From Thioalkalivibrio thiocyanodenitrificans ARhD 1 (GTDB lineage Bacteria; Pseudomonadota; Gammaproteobacteria; Ectothiorhodospirales; Ectothiorhodospiraceae), in NCBI RefSeq assembly GCF_000378965.1, contig NZ_KB900536.1:2853407-2917406 (forward strand): DNA of 64,000 nucleotides, given 5' to 3'. Numbering within the stretch: position 1 is the first letter of the stretch; every line of letters starts with the position of its first letter. Both the position numbers and the translations under genes were made by a program. Below, piece by piece: positions 55,527 to 63,020 of the stretch. The notes beneath the pieces were generated by a model. The model made no database searches, was not told the origin of the DNA, and worked only from the letters and a program-made list of their open reading frames with translations.

Positions 55527-56915
55527 TCAGCCCGTATCCAGCGGGCTGCGCACGGCCAGCCCGCCCCGGTTGAGCACGTGGGTGTAGATCTGTGTCGTGC
55601 GCACGTCGCTGTGCCCCAGAAGTTCCTGCACCGTGCGAATGTCGTAGCCGCTCTCCAGCAGATGCGTGGCGAAGCTGTGGCGCAGTGTATGGCAACTGGC
55701 CTTCTTCGCGATGCCCGCCCGCCGCGCTGCCGCCACCACCGCCTTCTGCACCGCCGTCTCGTGGAGATGATGGCGGCGCGTCGATTCGCTGCGCGGATCC
55801 CGGGACAGCCGCCCGCTCGGGAACACAAACTGCCAACGCCACTCCCTGGGCGCGCCGGGATACTTGCGCGCCAGGGCATCCGGCAGCAGGGCTTCGCCGA
55901 AACCGGCGTCCAGATCCCGTTGATGCAATGCCCGGACCTCCTTCAGATGCCGGGCGAGCGGATCGGCGAGGGACTCGGGCAACGGCACGATGCGATCCTT
56001 GTCCCCCTTGCCGCGCCGAACCACGATCAGCCCCCGGTCGAATTCAAGATCCTGGACCCTGAGGCGCAGCGCCTCCATCAGACGCATCCCCGTGCCGTAG
56101 AGCAGCGAGGCGATCAGCCACTGCATACCGCCGAGTTCCGCAAGCAGTCGATTCACCTCGTTGCGCGACAGCACCACCGGCAGGCGCTTCGGGCGCCGGG
56201 ATCGCCTGAATGCCCCCAGGTCGCCCAGCGGCTGCTCGAGCACCTTGTCATAAAGAAAAACCAGTGCGTTGAGTGCCTGGTTCTGCGTACTGGCGGCCAC
56301 ATTGCGATTTACCACCAGGTGTTCAAGGAAGTTCGCGACTTCCCTTGCGCCGAGATCATCCGGTGCACGGCCGTCGAAATGCTGGAGAAACCGGCATACC
56401 CATCCGAGATACGTCTTCTCAGTGCGGATCGACATGCCCCGGGTGCGTATGCCCGAGGCCAGGCGCACGAAAACCTCCAGGTGCTTGTGTATGAGCGGCG
56501 CGAAGCGGGTATCGCCAATCCGCCCCGCATAGTCCTCGGGCGTCACCGGCGCGACCTCTCGCGCTGTGGTGGCATGCTGTGCCTCAAGTGTTCGGGCCGA
56601 GTCCCGCCAGAAGTCCCAGTCCGGCGGCGCGGCCCATTCCGCGTTCACGATGCTATACAGATTCTGTATAGCATCGATAGTCTGCCGGAACTGCCAGGCC
56701 TGCAGGGTGGATATTTGCCCCTTTCGGGCCAGATAGCCGGAGATGTCATCCGGCTCGAGTTCCGCCAGACGCCGCCCCGGGAAGGCACGGATAAACTGTT
56801 CTGCCCTCAGCACGTACCAGCGTACCGATGCGGGCTTAACACCTTGAGAAAGAAGAATGTTCCGGTAGCGATCCCAGAACCTGCGTTCCCTGTCGGCGCG
56901 ACTTCCTGTCGACAT
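55527..56915 (-). CDS. intI: Integron integrase with extra N-terminal core-binding domain
   Basis: Tyrosine recombinase that inserts and excises cassettes at attI and attC. 462 residues; typical IntI has 320-340. Residues ~140-462 are a normal IntI: core-binding domain ([17 protein letters not shown]), catalytic R278, K303, H409, R412, H435 and Y444, and the IntI-only insertion (about 345-400, [20 protein letters not shown] and [14 protein letters not shown]). Residues ~10-95 look like a second SAM-like core-binding domain ([30 protein letters not shown]). ATG 56915 has AAGGAGG upstream. Orientation opposite to the cassette genes is the canonical integron layout. A 29-base palindrome lies inside the reading frame. 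Confidence 0.93.
   Translation of the reverse strand: MSTGSRADRERRFWDRYRNILLSQGVKPASVRWYVLRAEQFIRAFPGRRLAELEPDDISGYLARKGQISTLQAWQFRQTIDAIQNLYSIVNAEWAAPPDWDFWRDSARTLEAQHATTAREVAPVTPEDYAGRIGDTRFAPLIHKHLEVFVRLASGIRTRGMSIRTEKTYLGWVCRFLQHFDGRAPDDLGAREVANFLEHLVVNRNVAASTQNQALNALVFLYDKVLEQPLGDLGAFRRSRRPKRLPVVLSRNEVNRLLAELGGMQWLIASLLYGTGMRLMEALRLRVQDLEFDRGLIVVRRGKGDKDRIVPLPESLADPLARHLKEVRALHQRDLDAGFGEALLPDALARKYPGAPREWRWQFVFPSGRLSRDPRSESTRRHHLHETAVQKAVVAAARRAGIAKKASCHTLRHSFATHLLESGYDIRTVQELLGHSDVRTTQIYTHVLNRGGLAVRSPLDTG
56648..56676. promoter_or_regulatory. 29-base perfect palindrome inside intI
   Basis: The arms read CGATGCTATACAGA and its exact inverse around a central T, over codons for about residues 80-90. 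The core CAGATTCTG resembles CAGAATCTG at 57029-57037 and CAGAATCCG at 57004-57012 in the intI promoter. It could be an intragenic operator or a protein-binding roadblock. Confidence 0.6.
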
Positions 56916-57013
56916 GAGGCAACCTCCTTGTGCTTGCAAAGTGATGCGCAGGTTTATGCTGCCGCAACGGGTGCTCTCGAGGCAAGGAGACGCAGGTACT
57001 ATACAGAATCCGC

Positions 57014-57042
57014 ATATCACCAATATCGCAGAATCTGTTCAA
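57014..57042 (-). promoter_or_regulatory. Candidate intI promoter
   Basis: On the minus strand TTGAAC (57037-57042) and TGATAT (57014-57019) are separated by 17 bases, ending ~100 bases before the intI ATG. CAGAATCTG sits between the boxes and CAGAATCCG just after the -10. No LexA-type CTGT-N8-ACAG site was found. Confidence 0.5.
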
Positions 57043-57055
57043 TCTACTGTTGAAC
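57037..57055. other. Candidate attI simple site
   Basis: GTTCAATCTACTGTTGAAC is an inverted pair whose right member GTTGAAC fits the GTTRRRY core cleaved by integron integrases. It lies where attI is expected, next to intI on the cassette side. It also ends in GAAC, a tetranucleotide favoured by IS91-type elements, so the match may be shared or coincidental. Confidence 0.35.
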
Positions 57056-57161
57056 TAAACCGCTTCGCGGTGGCTCTCCTTCGATAGTCTTCGGTTGGTT
57101 ATTTCTCGTCGACACTCCTATCTGTGACCCGTGTGGGTCGTAGATGAGAGGAGAGACGACG

Positions 57162-58019
57162 ATGACACCCTTACGCCAACAGATGATCCGGGCCATGCGC
57201 CAGCGTGGCTTTTCGGTACGCACGCATCAGAGTTACCTGGCCGCGGTGAGCGCATTGGCCCGTTACCACGGGCGCTCGCCGGCGGATCTCGATGTCGGAC
57301 AGTTGCAGGCCTACTTCAATTACCTGGCACAGGAGCGGGGACTGTCGAGCGCCAGTTGCCGGCTTCATCTCAATGCGGTGCGCTTTTTGTACTTGCGGGT
57401 GTTGGAGCGGGCGTCGTTTGACGTGGCGTTTGTCGTACCCAAGCGTGCCCAGCGCATCCCGGAGTTGCTCACCCGCGAGGAGGTGGGGCGCATCCTGGGT
57501 GCGTGCACCAACCCCAAGCACCGGATGCTGCTCGAGACCTGCTACGGTTGCGGGCTGCGGGTCAGCGAGCTGGTGTGCCTGCGGGTGCGCGATATCGATG
57601 GTGAGCGCGGGTGGGTGCGTATCGAGCAGGGCAAGGGCGCGAAGGACCGCCTGGTGAGTCTTTCGCCCGTGCTGCTGGCGAGGCTACGCCGCTACTGGTC
57701 GCTGTGTCGCCCGGCGCACTGGCTGTTTCCCACCGCCCGCGATGCGCGCGAGCATCTGAGCATCTCCAGTGCACAGCGGGTGTTCAGCCGTGCCAAGGCG
57801 CATGGCGGGGTGGAGAAGGTGGGCGGTATCCACAGCCTGCGCCACGCCTACGCCACCCATCAGTTGGAGAACGGCCTGGCGGTGCACCAGCTCCAGCGCC
57901 TGCTCGGCCACGGCAACCTGCAATCGACGATGCGCTACGTGCACTGGGTGCCGGAGGGCCAGCGCGCGCGTGCCGATGCGCTTGATCTGATCGCGGATCT
58001 GGAGGTGCGCCATGGCTGA
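57162..58019 (+). CDS. Tyrosine recombinase of the IS91-type unit
   Basis: 285-residue XerC/D-like recombinase: N-terminal core-binding domain (QQMIRAMRQRGFSVRTHQSYLAAVSALARY) and catalytic domain with Arg in CYGCGLRVSELVCL, Lys in GKGAKDRLV, HxxR in HSLRHAYATH, and the late His and Tyr in LGHGNLQSTMRYVHW. Such genes accompany many IS91-family transposases, overlapping the transposase start as here by eight bases; their role in transposition is unclear. ATG 57162 is preferred to 57144 because GAGGAGAG lies just upstream of it. It is not an integron integrase: the IntI-specific insertion is missing. Confidence 0.92.
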   Translation: MTPLRQQMIRAMRQRGFSVRTHQSYLAAVSALARYHGRSPADLDVGQLQAYFNYLAQERGLSSASCRLHLNAVRFLYLRVLERASFDVAFVVPKRAQRIPELLTREEVGRILGACTNPKHRMLLETCYGCGLRVSELVCLRVRDIDGERGWVRIEQGKGAKDRLVSLSPVLLARLRRYWSLCRPAHWLFPTARDAREHLSISSAQRVFSRAKAHGGVEKVGGIHSLRHAYATHQLENGLAVHQLQRLLGHGNLQSTMRYVHWVPEGQRARADALDLIADLEVRHG

Positions 58020-59148
58020 GCCTGCAACCGTGCAGCAGGCGCTTGCGCGCTTTCTGGATGCATCCGGGCTCGATGGTCAGCGCCGCAAGGTCTGCGCCCA
58101 TCTGCAAGCCTGCCGGACCGAGGCCATGGGCGGGATGCGGCTACAGTGTGCTCAGTGCCGCGACGAGCAAATCGTCTACCACGGCTGCCGCGATCGGCAC
58201 TGCCCGCAGTGTCAGGGACGGGCCACCCGGCAGTGGGCCGAGCGCCAGCGGGGCCAGATCCTGGCGGTGCCCTATTACCACCTGGTCTTCACCCTGCCGC
58301 ACGAGCTCAACGGCTGGGTGGCGCTGCATCCGCGGGTGATCTATCGGCTGCTCTTTGAGGCGGTCTGGGCCACGCTCAAGGCCTTTGGCGAAGACCCCAG
58401 GCGCCTGGGCGGGGAGCTTGGCATGAGTGCGGTGCTGCACACCTGGGGCCAGAACATGAGCCGCCATGTGCACCTGCATTGCCTGGTGCCCGGCGGGGCG
58501 CTGCGCGACGATGGGCAGTGGCAGGCGAGCCGTGGCAACTACCTGTTTCCGGTGCGGGCGCTGTCGCGCCGCTTTCGGGGACGGATGGTGGCCGGGCTGC
58601 GCCAGGCGGCCAGCCGGGGCGAGCTTGGGCGCGTCACGCGCGAGGGCGAGATCGACGCCCTGCTTGAGCGCTTGATGGCGCACGAGTGGGTGGTCTACAC
58701 CAAGCACTGCCTCCAGCACACCGCCACTGTCGTCGACTACCTGGCGCGCTATACGCATCGCATCGCCATCACCAACGCGCGCATCCTGGCCGTCGATGAC
58801 CGGCAGGTCACCCTGCGCTACAAGGACTCCCGCGACGGCGATCGACACAAGACCCTGTGCCTGGAAGGCGCGGAGTTCGTGCGCCGTTTCCTGATGCACG
58901 TGCTGCCCAAGGGTCTGATGCGTATCCGCCACTTCGGCTTTCTTGCCAACCGTGGCCGGCGCGAAAAGCTTGAGCGCATCCGTCGGGCATTGGCCATGCC
59001 GCCTCCACAGGCAACGGTGCAGAGCGGAACACCCGATCACGGCGAAGCCGGCTATCCCTGCGCCAAGTGCCGACAGGGCCGCCTGCACGTGATCGCGCAA
59101 CTCGCCCCGCGGCACCGGCCCTGGAGGCCACCGGAGGGACCATCATGA
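58012..59148 (+). CDS. IS91 family HUH transposase (Y2 type)
   Basis: 378-residue rolling-circle transposase. N-terminal zinc-binding cysteines (C46, C49, C59, C64, C67 in CAQCRDEQIVYHGCRDRHC), HUH motif in RHVHLHCLVPGG (H152/H154/H156) and the two-tyrosine motif YLARY (Y243, Y247). These are the signatures of the IS91/ISCR group, which nick one strand at oriIS and can mobilise adjacent DNA. The length is normal and the frame intact, so the element may still be active. Confidence 0.95.
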   Translation: MAEPATVQQALARFLDASGLDGQRRKVCAHLQACRTEAMGGMRLQCAQCRDEQIVYHGCRDRHCPQCQGRATRQWAERQRGQILAVPYYHLVFTLPHELNGWVALHPRVIYRLLFEAVWATLKAFGEDPRRLGGELGMSAVLHTWGQNMSRHVHLHCLVPGGALRDDGQWQASRGNYLFPVRALSRRFRGRMVAGLRQAASRGELGRVTREGEIDALLERLMAHEWVVYTKHCLQHTATVVDYLARYTHRIAITNARILAVDDRQVTLRYKDSRDGDRHKTLCLEGAEFVRRFLMHVLPKGLMRIRHFGFLANRGRREKLERIRRALAMPPPQATVQSGTPDHGEAGYPCAKCRQGRLHVIAQLAPRHRPWRPPEGPS

Positions 59149-59386
59149 GCAAACCCTGAATCACACGGTTAAAGGCAGTCACCATCGACAGCCCCGCGAG
59201 GGGCTGCGGTAGCGTGCGCCCTGACGCTGGATCTTGCACCAAAATGGCGCCAGAATGGCCATAACTCACACGCCACAGGGAGCGAAAGTATGGCTGATGA
59301 GACCCCGCCGGACATCATTTTCGCCCGCGCCGGTGCCCAGCGCACTCCGCCGCGGCCACTGCGCGCAATACATTTCCCTATAGATC

Positions 59387-59414
59387 GTTCCGTGCCAGCC
59401 TGACGGGCGGCTTA
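59387..59414. other. Remnant of a cassette between the IS91 unit and attC-A
   Basis: Only 28 bases, starting with the GTTC target, separate the IS91 right end from attC-A. They probably represent the 3' tail of a first cassette whose coding part was lost when the IS91 unit inserted or recombined. Confidence 0.4.
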
Positions 59415-59473
59415 GTCCAACAGACATTTATCCACCATGCTGCGCACGGCGGATAAATGCTTATAAGTTGGGC
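59415..59473 (+). other. attC site A
   Basis: Begins GTCCAAC (RYYYAAC) and ends GTTGGGC (GTTRRRY). Inside, ACATTTATCC pairs with GGATAAATG, with a few unpaired bases on one side and a CATGC-TGC-GCACG tip. Size (59 bases), fold and orientation match integron attC sites. It marks the end of a plus-strand cassette. Confidence 0.88.
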
Positions 59474-59542
59474 CGACGTCCTCCCGTATTTGAGTAGCAC
59501 GCAGATTTGGAGTCCAATCCCCTGATCGGAAGGAGGTTGGGC

Positions 59543-59806
59543 ATGAAGAAGCGGTTTTCGGAGGAGCAGATCATTGGGTTTCTGCGTGAGGCGGAGGCGG
59601 GTCTGGCGGTCAAGGAGCTGTGCCGGCGGCACGGGTTCTCGGAGGCGAGTTTCTACCTCTGGCGCAGCAAGTTCGGGGGGCTGGATGTCTCTGAGGCCAG
59701 GCGGCTGAAGGCGCTGGAGCAGGAGAATGCGCGGCTCAAGAAGCTGTTGGCGGAGGCACTCCTGGAGCAGGAGGTGACCCGTGAGGTGCTGCGAAAAAAG
59801 TGGTAG
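59543..59806 (+). CDS. IS3 family transposase OrfA
   Basis: 87-residue helix-turn-helix protein ([44 protein letters not shown]) with a C-terminal leucine-zipper-like coiled coil ([22 protein letters not shown]), as in the IS407 group. AGGAGG precedes the ATG. The slippery run AAAAAAG at 59794-59800 near the end allows a -1 shift into orfB to produce the OrfAB transposase. Confidence 0.94.
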   Translation: MKKRFSEEQIIGFLREAEAGLAVKELCRRHGFSEASFYLWRSKFGGLDVSEARRLKALEQENARLKKLLAEALLEQEVTREVLRKKW

Positions 59807-60648
59807 GCGCACCGTCGCGGCGGGAGGTGGTGCGCTGGATGTGTGCTCGGGGCCTCACGGAGCGCCATGCGCTTCGCTGCGTGGCCATGAGCGCGAGCAG
59901 TATGCGCTACCGAGCGGCCCCGGACCGCAATGTGGAGCTGCGCCAGAGGATCGTGTCGCTTGCGCATCGCCACCGGCGTTACGGGGCGGGGATGATCTAT
60001 CTGAAGCTGCGCCAGGAGGGTTTGGTGGTCAACCACAAGCGTGTCGAGCGTCTCTATGGCGAGGCACGGCTCCAGCTTCGCCGGCGCAAGCGCAAGAAGG
60101 TGGCGGCGGGAGAGCGCCAGCCGCTGGTGCGTCCCAGGGCTGCGAACCAGGTCTGGTCCATGGACTTCGTGTTCGACCGCAGTGCCGATGGTCGGGTGAT
60201 CAAGTGTCTGACGATTGTGGATGACGCCACCCATGAGTCGGTGGCAGTGGTTGCGGAGCGGGCTATCGGGGGCCAGTTGCTGACGCGGATTCTCGATCGG
60301 GTGGCTCTGACGCGCGATCTGCCGCAGGTGATGCGTACGGACAATGGGAAGGAGTTTTGCGGCCGAGCCATGCTGACGTGGGCGCATACCCAAGGGGTGG
60401 CGTTGCGGCTGATTGAGCCTGGAAAGCCGAACCAGAACGCGTACATCGAATCGTTCAATGGGCGCTTGCGGGATGAATGTTTGAACGAACACTGGTTTGT
60501 AAGCCTGGCTCATGCGCAGCAGATCATCGAGGGCTGGCGGCGCGAGTACAACGAGGAGCGCCCGAAGAAAGGACTGGGCGGGCTCACGCCCGCTGCTTAT
60601 GCAAGAAAACTGGCCGTGGCATCGGCTACCGTGGCAACCGGACTCTAA
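59800..60648 (+). CDS. IS3 family transposase OrfB
   Basis: 282-residue catalytic part of the transposase with an rve integrase core. The DDE triad is D122 (WSMDFVF), D181 (RTDNGKEF) and E217 ([17 protein letters not shown]), giving the expected 35-residue spacing between the last two. A helical DNA-binding region ([18 protein letters not shown]) precedes it. Normally made as an OrfAB fusion by -1 frameshift at 59794-59800; the frame is intact. A stop follows at 60646-60648, inside the element. Confidence 0.95.
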   Translation: MVGAPSRREVVRWMCARGLTERHALRCVAMSASSMRYRAAPDRNVELRQRIVSLAHRHRRYGAGMIYLKLRQEGLVVNHKRVERLYGEARLQLRRRKRKKVAAGERQPLVRPRAANQVWSMDFVFDRSADGRVIKCLTIVDDATHESVAVVAERAIGGQLLTRILDRVALTRDLPQVMRTDNGKEFCGRAMLTWAHTQGVALRLIEPGKPNQNAYIESFNGRLRDECLNEHWFVSLAHAQQIIEGWRREYNEERPKKGLGGLTPAAYARKLAVASATVATGL

Positions 60649-60687
60649 ATGCCAGCGCTACTCAACATGGGGGGACGTCGGGGCGTC

Positions 60688-61182
60688 ATGAAACTGCGAG
60701 AAGATAGAGATACGCTGGACATCGCAGAAGCAATTGCAAAGATTGCTGCGGCCGTGCTGGTGCCTGTGGTTATCGCGTATTTCGGATGGTCTTATCAAGC
60801 GCAACTCTCAGAAACTGGGCGGCAAATTGAACTTGTCCGTATGGCGGTGGATGTGCTCAAAGATCTAGGACCCACAAGTTCAGAGCTTGAACTTTGGGCT
60901 AAGGAAGTGCTTGAACAAGAATCACTCACTAAGGCACGCCTAAGGAAAATTGAAGCAGAGGCGCAGCAATACTCATGGTCAGCATTCTGCATTGATTCGG
61001 ATCACCCGCTGCTTGAACGGCCTGGGCCACTTCCAAGACTTGAAGGAGAAACTTGGCGCGATGTGGCTGTGTATGCTGTGACATTGAAGAATGAGCTTGA
61101 GATGAGCCATATTCTTCGCAACGCTACGCTGGACTGGATCGAGAATGCACAGAAAATCCAATGTTCCATAAATGGAAAATGA
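60688..61182 (+). CDS. Cassette-borne membrane protein of unknown function
   Basis: 164 residues, not recognised. One membrane helix (about 16-34, AAAVLVPVVIAYFGWSY), then a long charged, helical region (GRQIELVRMAVDVLKDLGPTSSELELWAKEVLEQ), suggesting a single-pass protein with a coiled-coil-like domain. It lies between the IS3 right end (9 bases upstream) and attC-B, so it is a gene cassette whose 5' end may have been cut by the IS; the visible start may not be original. Lower GC than the flanking core genes supports acquisition. Confidence 0.65.
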   Translation: MKLREDRDTLDIAEAIAKIAAAVLVPVVIAYFGWSYQAQLSETGRQIELVRMAVDVLKDLGPTSSELELWAKEVLEQESLTKARLRKIEAEAQQYSWSAFCIDSDHPLLERPGPLPRLEGETWRDVAVYAVTLKNELEMSHILRNATLDWIENAQKIQCSINGK

Positions 61183-61202
61183 GCTGTGATGTTGAGAATG
61201 CC

Positions 61203-61271
61203 GCCCAACAAGGCGCTTCATCCGACGTCAGGCCGCGTTGCGGCCTTCCTCGGCTGAGCTTAGCGTTGGCC
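61203..61271 (+). other. attC site B
   Basis: Begins GCCCAAC and ends GTTGGCC (one mismatch to GTTRRRY). The arms AAGGCGCTTCATCCGAC and GGCTGAGCTTAGC pair as in aadA-type attC sites, with a GGCCGC-GTT-GCGGCC tip. 69 bases, twenty bases after the preceding stop, plus orientation. Confidence 0.88.
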
Positions 61272-61363
61272 TGAAACGTCACCATTGTCTTACCAACTGA
61301 TACATAGAGCTGCGGCGTCCTAAAGATTTCTGATTACGCCTAAACACTGTATGGAGGATGAGA

Positions 61364-61744
61364 ATGAGTAAGCACTTTGATTTATCAGACGGAGAAAAAC
61401 TTCTTGCGGAAGGATTGGCCTCACATCTAAAGAGTGTTCTTTCAACTGATTCTGGTTATTGTTATCTAACCAACAAGCGATTAGTGTTTTGCAAAAAACA
61501 GATGGCCCTTTCTACTCTAGCCAGCCCTTTGATTGGTCCTTTAGTATCAGCTTTTCGAAAGCAAACGCGCATAACTTTTGAAGTACCATTAAAAAACATA
61601 AAATCGATAGAGAGAAATAAACATGGTTTTTCGTACAAAGATTCGTTGCACCTTGATTCCGATCAAACCATTAACTTACAGCTTCAAGATGAGTTTGTGA
61701 AATGCATAGAAGACATGGATATACCTGTCACGGTTAAGAGGTAA
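61364..61744 (+). CDS. Cassette-borne PH/GRAM-like domain protein
   Basis: 126 residues. The pattern GEKLLAEGLASHL...GYCYLTNKRLVFCKK...FEVPLKNIKSIERNKHGFSYKDSLHLD resembles bacterial PH-like/GRAM (YvbH-type) domains, which typically bind lipid or protein at membranes; no catalytic motif is seen. ATG 61364 has GGAGG at 61353-61357, six bases away; ATG 61358 is less well placed. Low GC and AT-rich codons contrast with the core genome. It sits nine bases before the next gene and shares its cassette. Confidence 0.65.
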   Translation: MSKHFDLSDGEKLLAEGLASHLKSVLSTDSGYCYLTNKRLVFCKKQMALSTLASPLIGPLVSAFRKQTRITFEVPLKNIKSIERNKHGFSYKDSLHLDSDQTINLQLQDEFVKCIEDMDIPVTVKR

Positions 61745-61753
61745 CGTAAAATC

Positions 61754-62389
61754 ATGCTCGCTTTCGGAAGATACTGGCGCTCTCTCTTGGTTGTTGTAAT
61801 TCTCCTTCTTTTTGGAAAAGGGGTAAGTGCCGCAACAACCTATTATGAAGTGAGATTACCGCACGGAATCAGTGTTAACCTTCCTGCGGGCTGGCGTTTT
61901 TTTAATGACTTTGAGCAAGGCGCGATAGAAGGATACGTCGATCAACTGCGAGACCTGTCGGGCTTTTCTGTTGTTGGGCAGTCGCACAAAGTGCTTTTAA
62001 TGGCACATGCGATGCCGCGCTCGAACTTCGCTTTCGTGCGAGTGACCTTTACAGTCCCGGGAGAATTAAGCCCAAGCATGGTTGCCAACCTGTCACAGAA
62101 AGATCTTCGATACTTAACCGAATTGGAAATGAGTTCTTTGGTGCGTGATGGGGGTATCAATGTTCTCGAATACAACGATTTTGAGAAAACGGTGATCGAT
62201 GGTCATCCTGCTCTTATTGGAGGCTACCGACGCGAGGGGCCGTTGGGGACAGTTCGCGTTATTATGCAGTTTGTGTATACAGATGCGGCAGCTATTAAGC
62301 TTACGGCATCATATAGAGAGTCTGAAGAAGGCATGTGGCAAGGTGTTATTGCAAGTATCATTTCCTCATTTAAAGTAAAAGTGGAATAA
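61754..62389 (+). CDS. Cassette-borne secreted protein of unknown function
   Basis: 211 residues with a clear Sec signal (RSLLVVVILLLFGKGVSAA, cut near residue 26) and no further membrane segment, so periplasmic or exported. The mature part (ISVNLPAGWRFFND ... VRVIMQFVYTDAAAIKLTASYRESEEGMW...IISSFKV) resembles PsbP/DcrB-like beta-sandwich proteins in its ending, but the match is weak. It is the second gene of a two-gene cassette with the PH-like protein; attC-C follows 76 bases later. Low GC supports foreign origin. Confidence 0.65.
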   Translation: MLAFGRYWRSLLVVVILLLFGKGVSAATTYYEVRLPHGISVNLPAGWRFFNDFEQGAIEGYVDQLRDLSGFSVVGQSHKVLLMAHAMPRSNFAFVRVTFTVPGELSPSMVANLSQKDLRYLTELEMSSLVRDGGINVLEYNDFEKTVIDGHPALIGGYRREGPLGTVRVIMQFVYTDAAAIKLTASYRESEEGMWQGVIASIISSFKVKVE

Positions 62390-62465
62390 AAGGCGAGTGC
62401 AATATTTTCGGTTTATGGGTAACGGGTAGAATGAGAAGTCAAATGAAGAGAAGCTTAATTTTTAT

Positions 62466-62521
62466 GGCCAACAACCTAATTCACCGGACGGCTTTAGCCG
62501 CCAGTGATTAGCACGTTGGGC
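62466..62521 (+). other. attC site C
   Basis: Begins GGCCAAC (one mismatch to RYYYAAC) and ends GTTGGGC. CTAATTCACCGGACGGC pairs with GCCGCCAGTGATTAG around TTTA, with unpaired bases on one arm as in functional attC hairpins. 56 bases, same orientation as sites A and B. Confidence 0.88.
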
Positions 62522-62585
62522 CTCAAGAGACCCCGTAGAGAGATTGCGATAAAATTATAGATATTCATGATGATGGCTCGACTTG

Positions 62586-63020
62586 ATGAGGAACGAATTG
62601 GCGGACACACTCTCCCCGCAAGAACGAAGCAAGCGAATGTCCCTTATCCGGGGTACAGGAACGGCCCCGGAAATGAAACTTCGTCGACTTGTGCATGGAA
62701 TGGGATTTCGTTACCGCCTACACATTAAGGATCTGCCCGGGAAGCCGGATTTGGTGTTTCCTTCAAGGCGCGCGGTGATTTTCATGCACGGATGTTTTTG
62801 GCATCGCCACAAGGGATGCAGGCTTGCAAGGCTTCCGAAATCGAAGCTGGACTTCTGGGGGCCAAAGTTGGAGGCAAATAGGAAACGGGATTCGCGTAAT
62901 CAACGACGGTTGAAGGACTTGGGATGGCGCGTGTTGATTGTATGGGAATGCCAAATGGCGGATGTCGACCGAGTATCCGCTGTTGTTAGGGAATTCCTGC
63001 AAAAACAGGAGGTTGAATAA
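62586..63020 (+). CDS. vsr: Very short patch repair endonuclease
   Basis: Nicks DNA 5' of T:G mismatches created by deamination of 5-methylcytosine, protecting sites modified by the partner methyltransferase. 144 residues with RSKRMSLIRGTGTAPEMKLRRLVHGMGFRYRLHIKDLPGKPDLVF (catalytic Asp in KPDLVF), FMHGCFWHRHKGC (zinc and catalytic histidines) and GWRVLIVWECQM. The stop overlaps the methyltransferase start by one base (TAATG). It lies 64 bases after attC-C, so it either belongs to a large next cassette or marks the array's edge. Confidence 0.93.
   Translation: MRNELADTLSPQERSKRMSLIRGTGTAPEMKLRRLVHGMGFRYRLHIKDLPGKPDLVFPSRRAVIFMHGCFWHRHKGCRLARLPKSKLDFWGPKLEANRKRDSRNQRRLKDLGWRVLIVWECQMADVDRVSAVVREFLQKQEVE

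Larger units (their letters stand above)
57056..59386 (+). mobile_element. IS91-family element with accessory tyrosine recombinase
   Basis: Two overlapping genes (57162-58019 and 58012-59148) form an IS91-type unit. The right end is placed at 59386: ATTTCCCTATAGATC followed by GTTC resembles an IS91-type oriIS with its target tetranucleotide. The left end is not certain; a hairpin ACCGC-TTC-GCGGT at 57059-57071 after GAAC is a good candidate. Rolling-circle elements leave no target duplication and none is seen. It separates intI from the cassettes. Confidence 0.75.
59475..60679 (+). mobile_element. IS3-family insertion sequence
   Basis: About 1.2 kb bounded by imperfect inverted repeats: left GACGTCCTCCCGTATTTGAG, right the inverse of GACGTCCCCCCATGTTGAG, with matching inner blocks (TTGAGTAGC, GGAGTCC/AGAGTCC). 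It contains overlapping orfA and orfB with an A6G slippage site. No target duplication was identified. It starts one base after attC-A, so it lies at a cassette junction. Confidence 0.85.
55527..62521. mobile_element. Chromosomal integron with cassette array
   Basis: Integrase gene on the minus strand, candidate attI, then plus-strand cassettes with three attC sites of matching orientation. Two insertion elements (IS91 type and IS3 type) sit inside. The right boundary is not fixed: more cassettes may follow beyond the vsr/methyltransferase genes. It lies directly after lipB where lipA is commonly found. Confidence 0.85.

Noticed and set aside
57029-57052. LexA box upstream of intI
   Set aside because: CTGTTCAATCTACTGT has two CTGT in direct, not inverted, order; no CTGT-N8-ACAG is present in the promoter.
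59470-60690. Target-site duplication flanking the IS3 element
   Set aside because: Three- and four-base flanks do not match with any reasonable placement of the inverted repeats.
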